In this document: positions 63,717 to 64,000 of the stretch, in pieces
Layout: every line of letters begins with the position of its first letter
How positions within the stretch are numbered: the stretch's first letter is position 1
The notes under the pieces: generated by a model
Told to the model about the DNA's origin: nothing
Database searches by the model: none
Seen by the model: only the letters and a program-made list of their open reading frames with translations
Assembly: GCA_041919675.1 (NCBI GenBank)
Contig: JAYRTJ010000002.1
Location: forward strand, 1-64,000
DNA: 64,000 nt
Source: SHVO01 sp041919675
Lineage (GTDB): Bacteria > Pseudomonadota > Alphaproteobacteria > Rhodospirillales > Rhodospirillaceae
Direction: 5' to 3'
Program-made: the position numbers and the translations under genes

Positions 63717-64000
63717 ATGAAGCGCGTTCTGTTTGTCTGCACCGGGAACATCTGCCGTTCACCCACGGCCGAGGGCGTTTTCCGTCACTTCGTGGAAGAG
63801 GCGGGTTACGGCGCGATGATTGAAAGCCGGTCCGCGGGCACGCACGGCTATCACATTGGCGAGGGACCGGATCCGCGCACGGTCGCGGCGGCCAAGCGGC
63901 GCGGTTTCGACCTTTCGGCACAGCGGGCGCAGAAAGTGAGGATCGAGGACTTTCAAACCTTTGACCTGATCCTGGCCATGGACCGCGGGCATCTCGCGCA
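63717..64000 (+). CDS. low-molecular-weight protein tyrosine phosphatase, N-terminal part
   Basis: ATG at 63717 with GAGGAG about 10 bases upstream; the frame is open to the right edge, giving 94 residues. VCTGNICRSP is the P-loop with the nucleophilic Cys and Arg; SRSAGTHGYHIGEGPDPR and FDLILAMDRGHL follow as in this family. It dephosphorylates tyrosine residues or arsenate-like substrates in the cytoplasm; the catalytic Asp may lie beyond the window. Confidence 0.93.
   Translation, partial: MKRVLFVCTGNICRSPTAEGVFRHFVEEAGYGAMIESRSAGTHGYHIGEGPDPRTVAAAKRRGFDLSAQRAQKVRIEDFQTFDLILAMDRGHLA

Overview
The window is GC-rich bacterial chromosome with dense, mostly short-spaced protein genes on both strands. 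The gene set points to an alphaproteobacterium: an Irr-type Fur regulator with an ICE-box-like site, an IalB-family protein, a PAS_5-type protein, CoxG/CoxS/CoxM-type subunits and a YgjP-like metallohydrolase. The exact lineage is not resolved. A Rhizomicrobium/Micropepsaceae-like or Rhodospirillales-like host is only a guess from gene content. I see no rRNA, tRNA, CRISPR array, insertion sequence or prophage.

Layout. 1-7.1 kb: end of a YcgN-like gene, a YgjP-like hydrolase, a SleB-type cell-wall hydrolase, a class A penicillin-binding protein, a lysine-rich histone-H1-like small protein, an AlkD-like HEAT-repeat protein and a secreted NHL beta-propeller. 7.1-15.7 kb: a minus-strand run of five exported proteins (unknown secreted protein, DUF1592-type lipoprotein with a CxxCH motif, DUF1552 protein, PF03640 secreted-repeat protein, TonB-dependent receptor) closed by a strong terminator; this is the best candidate here for an undescribed system. 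15.9-21.9 kb: an exported SAM methyltransferase, an APC permease, a UPF0178 protein, an RhlE-like RNA helicase with a long structured leader, and a thiolase. 22-24.8 kb: TPP riboswitch, thiC and mtgA. 24.8-29.9 kb: response regulator, a cluster with aspartate dehydrogenase, a DsbA-fold isomerase and CoxM/CoxS/CoxG but no CoxL, then DNA polymerase IV.

30-38.5 kb: an MsbA-like ABC exporter, a repeat-filled intergenic stretch, ArfB, a matrixin-like protease with four PPC repeats, SufE, a PAS/GGDEF*/EAL protein, a PAS_5 protein and an exported VOC protein. 38.5-46.5 kb: an oppBCDF-ggt operon without a binding-protein gene, a fasciclin/FAH-hydrolase pair, and a MarR regulator flanked by two copies of a palindromic operator. 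46.6-50.9 kb: a cyclic-nucleotide-binding/TPR-like protein, glycerol kinase and a double cold-shock-domain protein. 51-54.5 kb: an iron/peroxide module of four 13-bp tandem repeats, irr, an ICE-box-like site, rubrerythrin, a GlpC-like Fe-S protein and DUF3501. 54.5-64 kb: SH3 protein, 2-hydroxyacid dehydrogenase with pabB and pabC, IalB protein, scoA/scoB/RNA methyltransferase, EamA transporter, PhhB, a zincin, a sirtuin and the start of a low-molecular-weight phosphatase.

How the parts fit: three peptidoglycan genes (SleB-type, PBP1A-type, MtgA) are scattered and not in one operon. Iron and peroxide handling is concentrated at 51-54.5 kb. The opp-ggt genes form one translationally coupled unit that suggests use of gamma-glutamyl or other short peptides. 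Most other genes are housekeeping or single-function accessory genes. Short palindromic stem-loops sit between convergent genes at 38.45 and 62.88 kb and in related form elsewhere. Start codons were chosen from Shine-Dalgarno-like sequences, overlaps with neighbours and family lengths; where two starts are plausible this is stated.
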